NCBI GenBank assembly: GCA_944380775.1 | Contig: CALWIP010000027.1 | Location: forward strand, 1-64,000 | Direction of reading: 5' to 3' | DNA length: 64,000 bases | From: an uncultured Clostridia bacterium | Lineage (GTDB): Bacteria > Bacillota > Clostridia > Oscillospirales > Acutalibacteraceae | Shown: positions 1 through 7,919 of the stretch, piece after piece | How the letters are laid out: each line of letters starts with the position of its first letter | Numbering within the stretch: the stretch's first letter is position 1 | Program-made: the position numbers and the translations under genes | The notes under the pieces: generated by a model | What the model was told of the DNA's origin: nothing | The model's database searches: none | Seen by the model: only the letters and a program-made list of their open reading frames with translations

Positions 1-1
1 T

Positions 2-307
2 GGCCTGGGCGCGGCCGGAGGCGGCCTCTTCTTGCGGTATGGGGGCGCCGGCTTCCTGTTTTACGCATGCGTCATGGCGCCCGGCGCTTTTGTCGCGCTG
101 TGCGCGCTTCTGCTTGCGGCGGAGGAGGGCTGCCGGCTCTCTTGGCGCGTGCTGCGCCTTTGCTGGCGGGCCGGCGCGGGAGAGGCGCAGCCGCTGGAGC
201 TGCGGCGGTACGGTTCGCGCTTCGGCGTGGTCCTGTTGCTCTGCGCTGCGGCGGCGGGACTGGATACCCTGCTTGCGGTCTGCGTTGCGGGCCAATTTTC
301 GTTTTGA
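2..307 (+). CDS. C-terminal part of a membrane protein, probably SpoIIM-like (5' end outside window)
   Basis: The frame is open from base 2 to a TGA at 305-307, so about 101 residues of a protein that starts before the window are visible. Two strongly hydrophobic segments flank a basic, Arg-rich loop: one is rich in Ala, Leu and Val around residues 20-40 and the other lies near the C-terminus. This resembles the end of stage II sporulation protein M, a membrane protein used for engulfment. In Bacillus, spoIIM also lies close upstream of the xerD-type gene ripX, and here a xerD-like gene starts 13 bases downstream. Identification rests on hydrophobicity pattern and gene order rather than a diagnostic motif, so another polytopic membrane protein is possible. 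Confidence 0.5.
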   Translation, partial: GLGAAGGGLFLRYGGAGFLFYACVMAPGAFVALCALLLAAEEGCRLSWRVLRLCWRAGAGEAQPLELRRYGSRFGVVLLLCAAAAGLDTLLAVCVAGQFSF

Positions 308-320
308 TTGAGGGGAATGG

Positions 321-1229
321 ATGGTGGCGGCTCAAAAGAGGAAAGAGCTTCAGGGATTTTTGGAGTATCTCGCGAAAAAAAGGTCTGCTTCACAAAACAC
401 CCTGGATTCCTACGGCAGGGATCTCTGCCATTACCTGGATTATCTGGAGGAATCCGGGGCCGGCAGCCCGTTTTCCGCAACGGAAGAAACGCTGCGCGGC
501 TATCTGGAGCACCTAGACGGCCTGGGGCGCTCCCATGCGACGGTGATGCGCTGCCTCTCTTCCATCCGCTGCTATTATCAATATTTGGAGGAAAACAATC
601 TTGTTTCCGGCAACCCGGCGCATGCGCTGCGGCTGGAAAAAACGCCCTCCAAGCTCCCGTTGATTCTCAGCAGCCGGGAGATTGGCCTGCTGCTGGAGCA
701 GCCCGATGCCAGCGAGCCGAAGGGCTGCAGAGACCGGGCCATGTTGGAGCTGCTCTACGCCACAGGAATCCGGGCGTCGGAGCTGGTGTGCCTGAACGTA
801 GAGGATGTCAACCTGCGCGCCGCCTTGCTCTACTGCCGGAGCGCAAAGCGGGAGCGGACGGTTCCAATCTATCCCACGGCGGTGGCGGCGGTGGCAGAGT
901 ACCTCTCCCGGGTGCGCGGCATTGCGCCGGGGGAGGCCAGGGGACAAGCCCTGTTCACTAACTTAAACGGGAAGCGCCTCACCCGCCAGGGCTTTTGGAA
1001 AATCGTCAAAGGCTATGCCGAGCAGGCGCACATTGCAAAAGAGATTACCCCGCACACGCTGCGGCATTCCTTCGCCCTGCACCTGCTGGAAAACGGCGCA
1101 GAGCTGAAGGACATCCAGGCCATGCTGGGCCACGCCGACATTTCGTCGACACAGGTCTACGTTCGCCTGATGAACGAACATGTCAAAGAGGTCTACCGCA
1201 ACTGCCACCCCCGCGCCAAAATTGTCTGA
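321..1229 (+). CDS. xerD: Tyrosine recombinase, XerD-like
   Basis: This 302-residue site-specific recombinase is the usual XerC/XerD length. The N-terminal SAM-like core-binding domain spans about residues 5-90. The catalytic domain follows, with the first Arg in GIRASEL, the HTLRH box (His-x-x-Arg), GHADISST, and the nucleophilic Tyr in TQVYVRL. Family members resolve chromosome dimers at dif. The ATG at 321 has GAGGGG six bases upstream. Position right after a SpoIIM-like gene matches the Bacillus spoIIM-ripX neighbourhood and favours the housekeeping XerD role. A second tyrosine recombinase lies at 15072-16079, so the two may form a XerC/XerD pair or one may act elsewhere. Confidence 0.82.
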   Translation: MVAAQKRKELQGFLEYLAKKRSASQNTLDSYGRDLCHYLDYLEESGAGSPFSATEETLRGYLEHLDGLGRSHATVMRCLSSIRCYYQYLEENNLVSGNPAHALRLEKTPSKLPLILSSREIGLLLEQPDASEPKGCRDRAMLELLYATGIRASELVCLNVEDVNLRAALLYCRSAKRERTVPIYPTAVAAVAEYLSRVRGIAPGEARGQALFTNLNGKRLTRQGFWKIVKGYAEQAHIAKEITPHTLRHSFALHLLENGAELKDIQAMLGHADISSTQVYVRLMNEHVKEVYRNCHPRAKIV

Positions 1230-1271
1230 TGCGGGGGGACCAGAAGGAAATATGATGAGGAGTTGATACCA

Positions 1272-2243
1272 TTGGCTTTTAGCTTTTTTGGCAATTATTC
1301 CAAGCCGGGTCCCGGCGTAAGTAAAGACGAGCCGCCCAAACCGGCATTTTTCCGGTTCTGGTCCATCATTGGGCGCAAATGGACGAAATTCATCCAGCTC
1401 AACTGGCTGTTCTTGCTCGGCGTGGTGGTTGCGGTGCTGTTGTTTGCCGCCATCAACCGGATTACTCCGCTCGTGGCGGTTTGCGCGCTGCCGGTGATCC
1501 TGTTGTTCCCGTGGTGGGGCGGCTTGGCGTATGTGACGCGCAACTATGCCCGCGAGGAACACGCTTTTGTGTGGGCGGATTACCGCGACGCAGTCAAGGA
1601 GAATTTCGGCAAGCTGCTCATCAACGGCGTTGTTGTGTATGCCCTTTCGTTTGTGATGGTTTACGCCATCCAGTTTTATTTTGCACTGCTGATGAATAAC
1701 GACGGGAATTGGATGTATTATATTCCGTTGGCATTCAGCGTCGCAATTGCGCTGATTTTCCTGTTTGCGCAGTACTACATCCCGCTCATGGTTGTCACAT
1801 TTGACCTCAAGCTGCGCCATGTCTATAAAAACGCCTTCATTTTTGCCATTGTCGGCCTGGGGAGAAACCTTCTCCTGACGTTGTTCCTGGTGGTGTGGAT
1901 TGCGCTGCATGCGCTGGCGTTTTACTTAACCGGCTGGCCGCTGCTTCTGGCGCTGTTGCTGTTCTTGCTCTTTGATTTTTCGGGGATCAGCTTTTTGATC
2001 AATTTTGCCACCTACCCGCTCGTCGAAAAGATGATGATCAAGCCATATTACGAAAAACAGGCGGCAGAAAAAGAGGCGAAGGAAGCGGCAAAACACCCGG
2101 TTTTGGAGAGTGAAGCCGCGCAGGAGGAGCCGGAGGAAGACGAGGAAGACAAGCCCGAATATGTCTTTGTCAACGGCAAGCTGGTTAGACGGACCCGCGT
2201 GGACGACGATGAGGACGGGCAGGTCTTTGAAGACCGCACATAG
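1272..2243 (+). CDS. DUF624 / YesL-like polytopic membrane protein
   Basis: This is a 323-residue integral membrane protein with a short N-terminal GPGVSKDEPPK stretch typical of YesL/DUF624 proteins, then about six hydrophobic segments between residues 45 and 245. It ends in a highly acidic cytoplasmic tail rich in Glu and Asp. YesL proteins are often found with carbohydrate uptake genes, but their function is unknown. I chose the TTG at 1272 because GAGGAG (1256-1261) is then about ten bases upstream. A TTG at 1263 in the same frame is almost on top of that ribosome binding site. The gene ends 80 bases before the convergent GH13 gene, with a shared bidirectional terminator between them. Confidence 0.72.
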   Translation: MAFSFFGNYSKPGPGVSKDEPPKPAFFRFWSIIGRKWTKFIQLNWLFLLGVVVAVLLFAAINRITPLVAVCALPVILLFPWWGGLAYVTRNYAREEHAFVWADYRDAVKENFGKLLINGVVVYALSFVMVYAIQFYFALLMNNDGNWMYYIPLAFSVAIALIFLFAQYYIPLMVVTFDLKLRHVYKNAFIFAIVGLGRNLLLTLFLVVWIALHALAFYLTGWPLLLALLLFLLFDFSGISFLINFATYPLVEKMMIKPYYEKQAAEKEAKEAAKHPVLESEAAQEEPEEDEEDKPEYVFVNGKLVRRTRVDDDEDGQVFEDRT

Positions 2244-2260
2244 CAGAAAATAACAGTTAG

Positions 2261-2306
2261 AAAAATCCGCCGGAGTTTCCCCAGGGGGACGCTCCAGCGG
2301 ATTTTT
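2261..2306. terminator. Bidirectional intrinsic terminator between convergent genes
   Basis: AAAAATCCGC at the left pairs with GCGGATTTTT at the right, with an inner GC-rich stem (CGGAG / CTCC). The A-run and T-run flanks serve both strands. It lies between the YesL-like gene (+) and the GH13 gene (-). Confidence 0.8.
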
Positions 2307-2322
2307 GCTGTCGTTTTGGAGA

Positions 2323-3630
2323 TTAGAAGATTTCCCAGTAGGCGGCAAAATAGGGTGGGAGTTCGCTTCCGCCTCCGAAATCGTGGACCTCTCCGGTGAT
2401 CAGGTCCCGGGCGCGGCCCGCGTTCGCGTTAAAATGCGCGTGATAGGGTTCGCCGCTGGCATTGACCGCCACAAGGACGCGTTCGCCCTCAAACGCGCGC
2501 TCAAAAATAAATTGCTGGTTGGTGAGCAGGAGCGTGTGGTAATCGCCGTAGCAGAGTGCGCGGCTGTTGCGGTGTGCGTTTGCGCACGCAGCAATCCAAG
2601 CGGTGAGCTCGTTTTCTTGGGGATGGTCGAAACAAGGCCGCAGCGCATCGTCCCCCTGGTGCTTTTCGCCGGGCGCGCCCCACTCGCTGCCGTAATACAG
2701 GCACGGAATGCCCGGCATGCCGATCATAAGCGCGTAGATCAGCGGGAGATGGCGCGGTTCTTTCAGGATGCTGGCAACGCGTGTGACATCGTGATTGTCT
2801 ACGAAATTGAGCAGATGCGCGCCGCGGTAGAGCGTCCAATTTTCCGGCCCGAATTGGCGCTGAAGCGAATGGCCAATCTCGAACAGATTCATCGAATTAA
2901 AGCTGGAGTACAGGCCCTTGTAGCATTCATAGTTGGTGGCGCTGTGGGCCATTTCCGCGCCCATAATCTGCTTGTAGTCGCCGCCGAGGATTTCTCCCAC
3001 CAGGAAAAACTCCGGCTTGAGCCCGCCGCAGAACGAGCGCAGGCGCTGGAGGAAGTTGCGGTCCAGGCAATATGCGACATCCAGCCGCAGGCCGTCAATG
3101 TCAAAGTCCCGAACCCAGCCGCGGATGCAGTCGAATAAATAGGAGACCACGGCGTCGTTTTGCAAATTTAATTTGACCAATTCATAATGGCCTTCCCAAC
3201 CCTCATACCAGAGGCCGTCGTGATAGGCGTTGTCGCCGTCAAAACGGATGTGGAACCAATCCCGGTAGGGGGAATCCCAGCGCTTTTGCAGCACGTCCTG
3301 AAAAGCCCAGAACCCACGGCCAACGTGGTTGAACACGCCGTCCAGAACCACTTTGATCCCCGCTTCATGCAAAGCGCGGCAGACCTGTACAAAATCCTCG
3401 TTTGTGCCGAGCCGGCAGTCCACGCGGGTGTAGTCGCGGGTGTCGTAGCCGTGACGGTCTGAATCAAACACAGGAGAAAAATAAACTGCGTTCGCGCCGG
3501 TACGCAAGATGTGCGGAATCCAGTCCTTGACCTTCAGAATGCGCGGGACGGTCTGGCCGTCGTTTTCACGCGGCGCGCCGCAAAACCCCAGCGGATAGAT
3601 TTGATAAAATACGCTTTCATACGCCCACAT
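2323..3630 (-). CDS. GH13-family alpha-amylase-type glycosyl hydrolase
   Basis: This 435-residue protein is a compact alpha-amylase-family glycosidase, probably cytoplasmic because no signal peptide is seen. All four GH13 signatures are present: DGVFNHVG (region I), GLRLDVAYC with the nucleophile Asp (region II), FLVGEILGG with the acid/base Glu (region III), and FVDNHDVTR (region IV). There is no N-terminal starch-binding or neopullulanase-type domain. Likely substrates are alpha-1,4-linked malto-oligosaccharides, but the precise specificity cannot be read. The ATG at 3630 is preceded by AGGAG at good spacing; the same frame stays open far upstream but does not look like amylase. It is the last gene of the cca - glycosylase - amylase group, 20 bases after its neighbour. 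Confidence 0.85.
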   Translation of the reverse strand: MWAYESVFYQIYPLGFCGAPRENDGQTVPRILKVKDWIPHILRTGANAVYFSPVFDSDRHGYDTRDYTRVDCRLGTNEDFVQVCRALHEAGIKVVLDGVFNHVGRGFWAFQDVLQKRWDSPYRDWFHIRFDGDNAYHDGLWYEGWEGHYELVKLNLQNDAVVSYLFDCIRGWVRDFDIDGLRLDVAYCLDRNFLQRLRSFCGGLKPEFFLVGEILGGDYKQIMGAEMAHSATNYECYKGLYSSFNSMNLFEIGHSLQRQFGPENWTLYRGAHLLNFVDNHDVTRVASILKEPRHLPLIYALMIGMPGIPCLYYGSEWGAPGEKHQGDDALRPCFDHPQENELTAWIAACANAHRNSRALCYGDYHTLLLTNQQFIFERAFEGERVLVAVNASGEPYHAHFNANAGRARDLITGEVHDFGGGSELPPYFAAYWEIF

Positions 3631-3650
3631 GGGACATCGCTCCTTCAATT

Positions 3651-4172
3651 TTAAGGGTTCTGCACAGAGGCCTGCGGGTCCTCCAGGTAAGGGAGGAGGA
3701 CCCGGTACGCCTCCAGCAGGCTGGAATACGAATAATAACGGCAGTTGGCCGGGCTGGTGGAAGGGAGGGGGATTGCTGCCCGCCGCAGCGTTGGTTGGCA
3801 AAGGCGGCGGTAAAGTTGAGCGGCCTTTGCGCCCGTTGTAAAGATGGCGCGGATGGGGCTGGCAGAAAGGACCTGCTCCAGGTTGTTTGGCACGGGGTCC
3901 CGGATGCTCCCGTCGTCCGCGCCGGTAATCCGGCAGGAGCGCAGCACGTCCCAAAGCGCAATATGCCTACGCAGCAGGAATGCGCGCCGCGCCTCGTTGG
4001 TCCCGGGGTCCTCTTCGCCCCACAAGGCGGGGACAATTTTCCAAAACCGGTTTTGCGGGTGGCCGTAATAAAAGCCGGTCTCCCGGGATTTTGGAGACGG
4101 CATCGTCCCGAGGATCAAAATCCGGGAGGAGGCGTCATAAATAGGTTCTAACGGATGGGAAATCTGTTCCAT
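3651..4172 (-). CDS. DNA-deoxyinosine / G:T-U mismatch-type glycosylase
   Basis: This 173-residue protein belongs to the uracil-DNA-glycosylase fold, Mug-like branch. It carries RILILGTMPS near the N-terminus (GTMPS is the active-site loop), YYGHPQNRFW, which recognises the flipped base, ALWDVL, and the late PSTSPAN loop. Members remove deaminated bases such as hypoxanthine or uracil from DNA. The ATG at 4172 lies 38 bases inside the 3' end of cca, so the two genes overlap and are probably translationally coupled. The GH13 gene follows after 20 bases. The enzyme family is clear; the preferred lesion is inferred from relatives. Confidence 0.85.
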   Translation of the reverse strand: MEQISHPLEPIYDASSRILILGTMPSPKSRETGFYYGHPQNRFWKIVPALWGEEDPGTNEARRAFLLRRHIALWDVLRSCRITGADDGSIRDPVPNNLEQVLSASPIRAIFTTGAKAAQLYRRLCQPTLRRAAIPLPSTSPANCRYYSYSSLLEAYRVLLPYLEDPQASVQNP

Positions 4173-5355
4173 CGATTTCTTCCTTCCAACGAACCGCTGC
4201 CGCGAGCAGCGGTTCTTTCTCATTGGGAAGAACTCCCTCAATAACGGCCTCGAGCAGGCGTTCCAACAGCGAGCCGAGAAGCGGCCCGGCGGGGATGCCA
4301 TGCGCGCGCAGCTCCTCCCCTCCCACCGCAAGCATGCGCAGGGAGTAGCATTCTCTGCGCGCCAGAACCGTTTGCATCGCTGAGAGAAACCCAGCAGGGT
4401 TGCTTCCCGGCGGCGGGCCGCAAGCGGCTTGCAGTGCGGCGGCGCGGCGGAGCGCCGGTTCCCCCCATTGGCGGAGTAGCCGCTTGACGGCAGGCCCCTC
4501 GCAGGGGAGCGGATGGGAGCGCAGGCAGATGGCCCGGCAGGCTGCATCTATTTCTGCGTTGCCGCAACGCAGGCGGCGGAGCGCTGCACGCGCTGCGGTA
4601 GAAGGGTCCCCGCCGGTTGGCGCGCCTGGGAGCGCGTCCCATTCCCGGAAGAACACCGCGAGACGGAGCGAGAGATCCGGCGCGGTCTGTGGCAGGGCGG
4701 CGTTGAGGCGCGCCCAGACGCCATCTGATTCCGCCCCTGGGGCCAGTTCGGGAAAAATCTCTTCCCAAACAGGGCGGGAAGGCGGCAGCGCCAACGCAAG
4801 AAACGGGCCGCAGAGCATCCGGCGGAATTCATTTCCAATCCGCTCGGCTGAAACACGGGAGAGAAATGCGCGGCAAACCAGCGCCGCGCGCGCGGTTTCC
4901 GGCTCGGGGGAAAGGCCAAGGCAGGCGGTAAAGCGGATCCCGCGCAGAATGCGCAGGGAGTCCTCGCGGAAACGCAGAATGGGATCCCCAACACAACGGA
5001 GGATCCCCCGCGAAAGATCCTCCCGGCCGTGAAAGGGGTCAACAAATCCCCGGCTTCCGTACGCCATCGCATTGACGGTGAAATCGCGCCGCGCCAAGTC
5101 TTTTTCCAGGCTCTGCGTAAAAAAGACCGCGTCCGGGCGGCGGCCGTCAGAATAGGCCCCTTCAGTGCGGTAGGTTGTGATTTCCACCGGCATGCCGTCT
5201 GCGAGCGCGGTTACCGTCCCGTGGCGGAGGCCCGTTTCTAAAATGCGGTAGTCTGAGAGCGCGGCGGCGGCCTGCTGCGGCGTTGCGGCGGTGGCAACAT
5301 CCCAGTCCTCAGGCGTGCGGCCCAGCAGCGCGTCCCGCACGCAGCCACCCACCAC
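4135..5355 (-). CDS. cca: CCA tRNA nucleotidyltransferase (5' end disrupted by an apparent frameshift)
   Basis: This is a class II CCA-adding enzyme that rebuilds the 3' CCA of tRNA. Visible motifs are VGGCVRD, the catalytic DWD in TPEDWDVAT, RRDFTVNAMAYG, DPFHGREDL, LRILRGIRF and SAERIGNEF. The uninterrupted frame can only start at a GTG (5355), which removes the usual first helix and leaves 406 residues. Upstream, the same frame continues with convincing family sequence (LPGPVRQILSRLEACGF) but has no start codon. A start at ATG 5452 would reach it only if one base were absent from the T5 tract (A5 at 5424-5428 on the + strand). So this is either a sequencing or assembly error or a real frameshift. 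The gene overlaps the downstream glycosylase gene. Confidence 0.85.
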   Translation of the reverse strand: MVGGCVRDALLGRTPEDWDVATAATPQQAAAALSDYRILETGLRHGTVTALADGMPVEITTYRTEGAYSDGRRPDAVFFTQSLEKDLARRDFTVNAMAYGSRGFVDPFHGREDLSRGILRCVGDPILRFREDSLRILRGIRFTACLGLSPEPETARAALVCRAFLSRVSAERIGNEFRRMLCGPFLALALPPSRPVWEEIFPELAPGAESDGVWARLNAALPQTAPDLSLRLAVFFREWDALPGAPTGGDPSTAARAALRRLRCGNAEIDAACRAICLRSHPLPCEGPAVKRLLRQWGEPALRRAAALQAACGPPPGSNPAGFLSAMQTVLARRECYSLRMLAVGGEELRAHGIPAGPLLGSLLERLLEAVIEGVLPNEKEPLLAAAVRWKEEIDGTDFPSVRTYL

Positions 5356-5498
5356 ATTGGCTTCAAAACCGCAAGCCTCTAGGCGGGAAAGGATCTGCCG
5401 GACAGGGCCCGGGAGGGCGAGAGAAAAAGAATGGTTTGCTTGCGTTGCACATCGCCCCTTTGCGTTTCAGCGTTGGGCCGTCAGACCCGTGTTAATTT

Positions 5499-5527
5499 AT
5501 TATAGCGGAAATTCACAAAAATGAAAA
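5499..5527 (-). promoter_or_regulatory. Candidate promoter for cca
   Basis: On the reverse strand, TTTTCA and a perfect TATAAT are 17 bases apart, about 45 bases before the inferred ATG at 5452. The -35 is weak. Confidence 0.5.
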
Positions 5528-5711
5528 GGGGAAAAGCAGGTGTTTTCAAAATTTTTAACACGGAAACGGACTCCTTGCCGTGGAAGCATCGAGGGGGAAA
5601 AAGCAGGTTTCCGCGCAGGGATGCGAAAATTTACATATTGTTCATGAGAAACCGCTGTTTGATATAGTAAAATAATTCTCAGAATAAGCAAAGAGATGAT
5701 GGGTGAGTCTT

Positions 5712-6608
5712 GTGTTTGGCTATATCCGTCCCCGGAAATCGGAATTATTGGTACGGGAGTATGAGCAATACCGTGCGGTCTATTGTTCCCTCTGCAAGCA
5801 GATGGGGAAAAGCTACGGCCCTCTTTCCCGCCTGGCGCTGAGCTACGACGGCACGTTCTATGCGCTTTTGGGCATGGCGCTGGAGGACTCCCCTCCGCTT
5901 TGCTTCCACACGGGAAAATGCGTAGTGAACCCGCTGAAAAAATGCAATTTCTGCACCGGTGGGGAAGACATGCTGCGTTGTGCGGCGGCGCTTTCAGTGA
6001 TCCTCGCCTACTATAAAGGAAAAGACGACCTCAGCGACTCGCGGCTTTTGGGACGGATCAGGGCCGCTTTTCTCTTGCCCTGGCTGCTCCGCCGCTACAA
6101 ACGGGCGGCGCGGGATTATCCTGCTCTCGAGCGGGCTGCGGGAAAGGCAATCCGCCGCCAACAGGAACTGGAAAAGGGGGAATTCCCCGGCTTGGATGCC
6201 TGCGCGGAGCCGACCGCCGAAATGTTGGCGGAGATTTTTTCCACCCTGCCGGGAAATCCTGCACAAAAGCGGATCTGGCGGCTGGTGGGATATTTTACCG
6301 GCCGTTGGGGCTATTTGATCGACGCCGCCGACGACCTGGAGCGGGACTGCCGCGACGGAGCGTTCAACCCCTTTTTGCTTTCTCTGCGGCTGGACGCGCA
6401 AAGCCCGCCGGAAGCGCTTGCAAAAGCGCGCGCCTACGCAAACGAAGCGCTGAATATGACGCTTTCCCAGGCGCTCAGCGCTTTTCAGCTGCTGGACCTT
6501 CCGCGGTTTGGCAGTATCTTGAATAACATCCTGCGGCTGGGCCTGCCAGAGATGCAAAAAGAGTCTTTGTTTTCAAAGGAGAAGGAAGAGCATGTCGGAT
6601 CCGTATAA
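5712..6608 (+). CDS. DUF5685 family protein
   Basis: This 298-residue, mostly helical protein of unknown function starts MFGYIRPRKSEL, the usual opening of the DUF5685 family. Near the N-terminus is a cysteine set (YCSLC, CFHTGKC, CNFC) that could bind metal. Two Asp-rich segments stand out: GKDDLSDS at about residue 100 and DAADDLERDCRDG at about residue 205, similar in layout to the paired Asp motifs of isoprenoid-synthase-fold enzymes. That comparison is mine and untested. I chose the GTG at 5712 because it gives the conserved start; a GTG at 5703 would add three residues. Its end overlaps the J-domain gene by 17 bases, so the two are probably co-translated. Confidence 0.72.
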   Translation: MFGYIRPRKSELLVREYEQYRAVYCSLCKQMGKSYGPLSRLALSYDGTFYALLGMALEDSPPLCFHTGKCVVNPLKKCNFCTGGEDMLRCAAALSVILAYYKGKDDLSDSRLLGRIRAAFLLPWLLRRYKRAARDYPALERAAGKAIRRQQELEKGEFPGLDACAEPTAEMLAEIFSTLPGNPAQKRIWRLVGYFTGRWGYLIDAADDLERDCRDGAFNPFLLSLRLDAQSPPEALAKARAYANEALNMTLSQALSAFQLLDLPRFGSILNNILRLGLPEMQKESLFSKEKEEHVGSV

Positions 6609-7239
6609 AGTGTTAGGAATTTCCCCCGATGCGACGGATGAACAGGTGAAGGAAGCATACCGCGAAATGGCGAAAAAATACCATCCCGACAATTATGCCG
6701 GGAGCCCGTTGGCGGATCTCGCCGACGAGAAAATGAAGGAAGTCAACGCCGCTTATGATGAGATTATCAAATCCCGGCGGCAGCGCAAGGCCTCCGGCGG
6801 CGCTTCCTACACAAGCGGTTATTCCGGAGGATATTCCGGCGGCGCTTCTTATGCGAACGCCCATTCAGGCTTTGGCGATGTTCGCAGCCTCATTATGAAC
6901 GGGCGCATCGCCGATGCGGAACAGATCCTCAACGGCGTGCCGATGGACGGGCGAAACGCGGAGTGGTATTTCCTCAAGGGCACTGTGCTGTACAAAAGGG
7001 GCTGGCTGGAGGAAGCGTACAACCATTTTGTGCGTGCAAGCCAGATGGACCCCGGCAACGCGGAATACCGGGCGGCGATGAATCAGGCGACGACCCAGCG
7101 CAGCGGCGCTTACGGCGGCTATAACCCAGCCCGTCCGGTTACAACGGCTGGGTGCACGCCCTGCGACGCGTGTTGCGGCCTGATGTGTGCGGACAGCTGC
7201 TGCGAGTGCTGCGGCGGCGACCTGATTTCCTGCTGCTAA
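6592..7239 (+). CDS. J-domain protein with TPR-like middle and Cys-rich tail
   Basis: This 215-residue protein begins with a complete J domain (residues 1-65, with the HPD motif in KKYHPDN), which stimulates an Hsp70 partner. A Gly/Ser/Tyr-rich linker follows, then a TPR-like helical pair at about residues 95-160. The tail is striking: the last 28 residues contain 11 cysteines in pairs, including CTPCDACCG and CCECCGGD, suggesting metal binding. It lacks the DnaJ zinc-finger and client-binding domains, so it is not the housekeeping DnaJ. The start overlaps the DUF5685 gene and the next gene follows after 14 bases, which points to a three-gene unit. Confidence 0.85.
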   Translation: MSDPYKVLGISPDATDEQVKEAYREMAKKYHPDNYAGSPLADLADEKMKEVNAAYDEIIKSRRQRKASGGASYTSGYSGGYSGGASYANAHSGFGDVRSLIMNGRIADAEQILNGVPMDGRNAEWYFLKGTVLYKRGWLEEAYNHFVRASQMDPGNAEYRAAMNQATTQRSGAYGGYNPARPVTTAGCTPCDACCGLMCADSCCECCGGDLISCC

Positions 7240-7253
7240 CCGGGGGGATTGCG

Positions 7254-7793
7254 ATGGAGCGAAGCATGCGTCTGGCGTTGTGTGGCATTGTAACCGCGCT
7301 CGGGACCGTTTTGATGCTGATGGCAGGCATCATTACGGTCGGGACCTACACGTTTCCGGCGTTGGCAGGAATGCTGGGAATTGCCATCGTGATCGAAGCG
7401 GGGGCCCGCTGGGCCTGGATGGTCTATGCCGCCGTTTCCCTTCTTTCCGCTTTTCTGGTGGGGGATAAGGAGGCAGTCCTTTTATTTGTCCTGTTTTTTG
7501 GCTACTATCCTATTTTGAAATCGCATTTGGAGCAGATTCCACGCAAAGCGTTGGTTTGGACGCTCAAGTTTCTGCTGTTCAACGCGGCGGTCTTCGTCAC
7601 CGCGCTGGCGGCTATTTTTGTTCTACAGGTTCCGCCGGAGAGCTTTTTGGCGGGGGGAGGGCTGCTGGCGGCAGTTTTCCTGCTGGCGGCCAACGCGGTG
7701 TTTTGGGTCTACGATTTTATCCTCTCCGGCTTTGTCGTCCTCTATTACCAGCGGTTTCATCTGGCGCTGGAAAAATGGATGAAACGGAAATAA
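7254..7793 (+). CDS. Uncharacterised polytopic membrane protein
   Basis: This 179-residue protein is dominated by about five hydrophobic segments, from an N-terminal helix at residues 5-25 to one ending near residue 165, with a basic C-terminus. I do not recognise a named family. The ATG at 7254 is preceded by a G6 run and sits 14 bases after the J-domain gene, and a strong terminator follows, so it is the last gene of the DUF5685 - J-domain unit. Its position suggests it shares a process with those two proteins, perhaps at the membrane, but nothing in the sequence shows a substrate. Confidence 0.6.
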   Translation: MERSMRLALCGIVTALGTVLMLMAGIITVGTYTFPALAGMLGIAIVIEAGARWAWMVYAAVSLLSAFLVGDKEAVLLFVLFFGYYPILKSHLEQIPRKALVWTLKFLLFNAAVFVTALAAIFVLQVPPESFLAGGGLLAAVFLLAANAVFWVYDFILSGFVVLYYQRFHLALEKWMKRK

Positions 7794-7804
7794 CCAGATT
7801 TGCT

Positions 7805-7835
7805 GCCGGCCGCTCGCAGAGCGGCCGGCTTTTTC
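7805..7835 (+). terminator. Intrinsic terminator after the DUF5685 unit
   Basis: A perfect 11-bp stem GCCGGCCGCTC / GAGCGGCCGGC with a 3-base loop is followed by TTTTTC. Confidence 0.92.
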
Positions 7836-7855
7836 TTGCTTTTTTCGCTGGGGTG

Positions 7856-7884
7856 TTGTCTTTGTCCCTGGATTTCGCTATAAT
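7856..7884 (+). promoter_or_regulatory. Sigma-A promoter of the DUF1846 gene
   Basis: TTGTCT and TATAAT are separated by 17 bases. The predicted transcript starts about 30 bases before the ATG at 7920. Confidence 0.8.
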
Positions 7885-7919
7885 AAGAACATTGGATTGA
7901 GAGAAATGGGGGACGGCCG

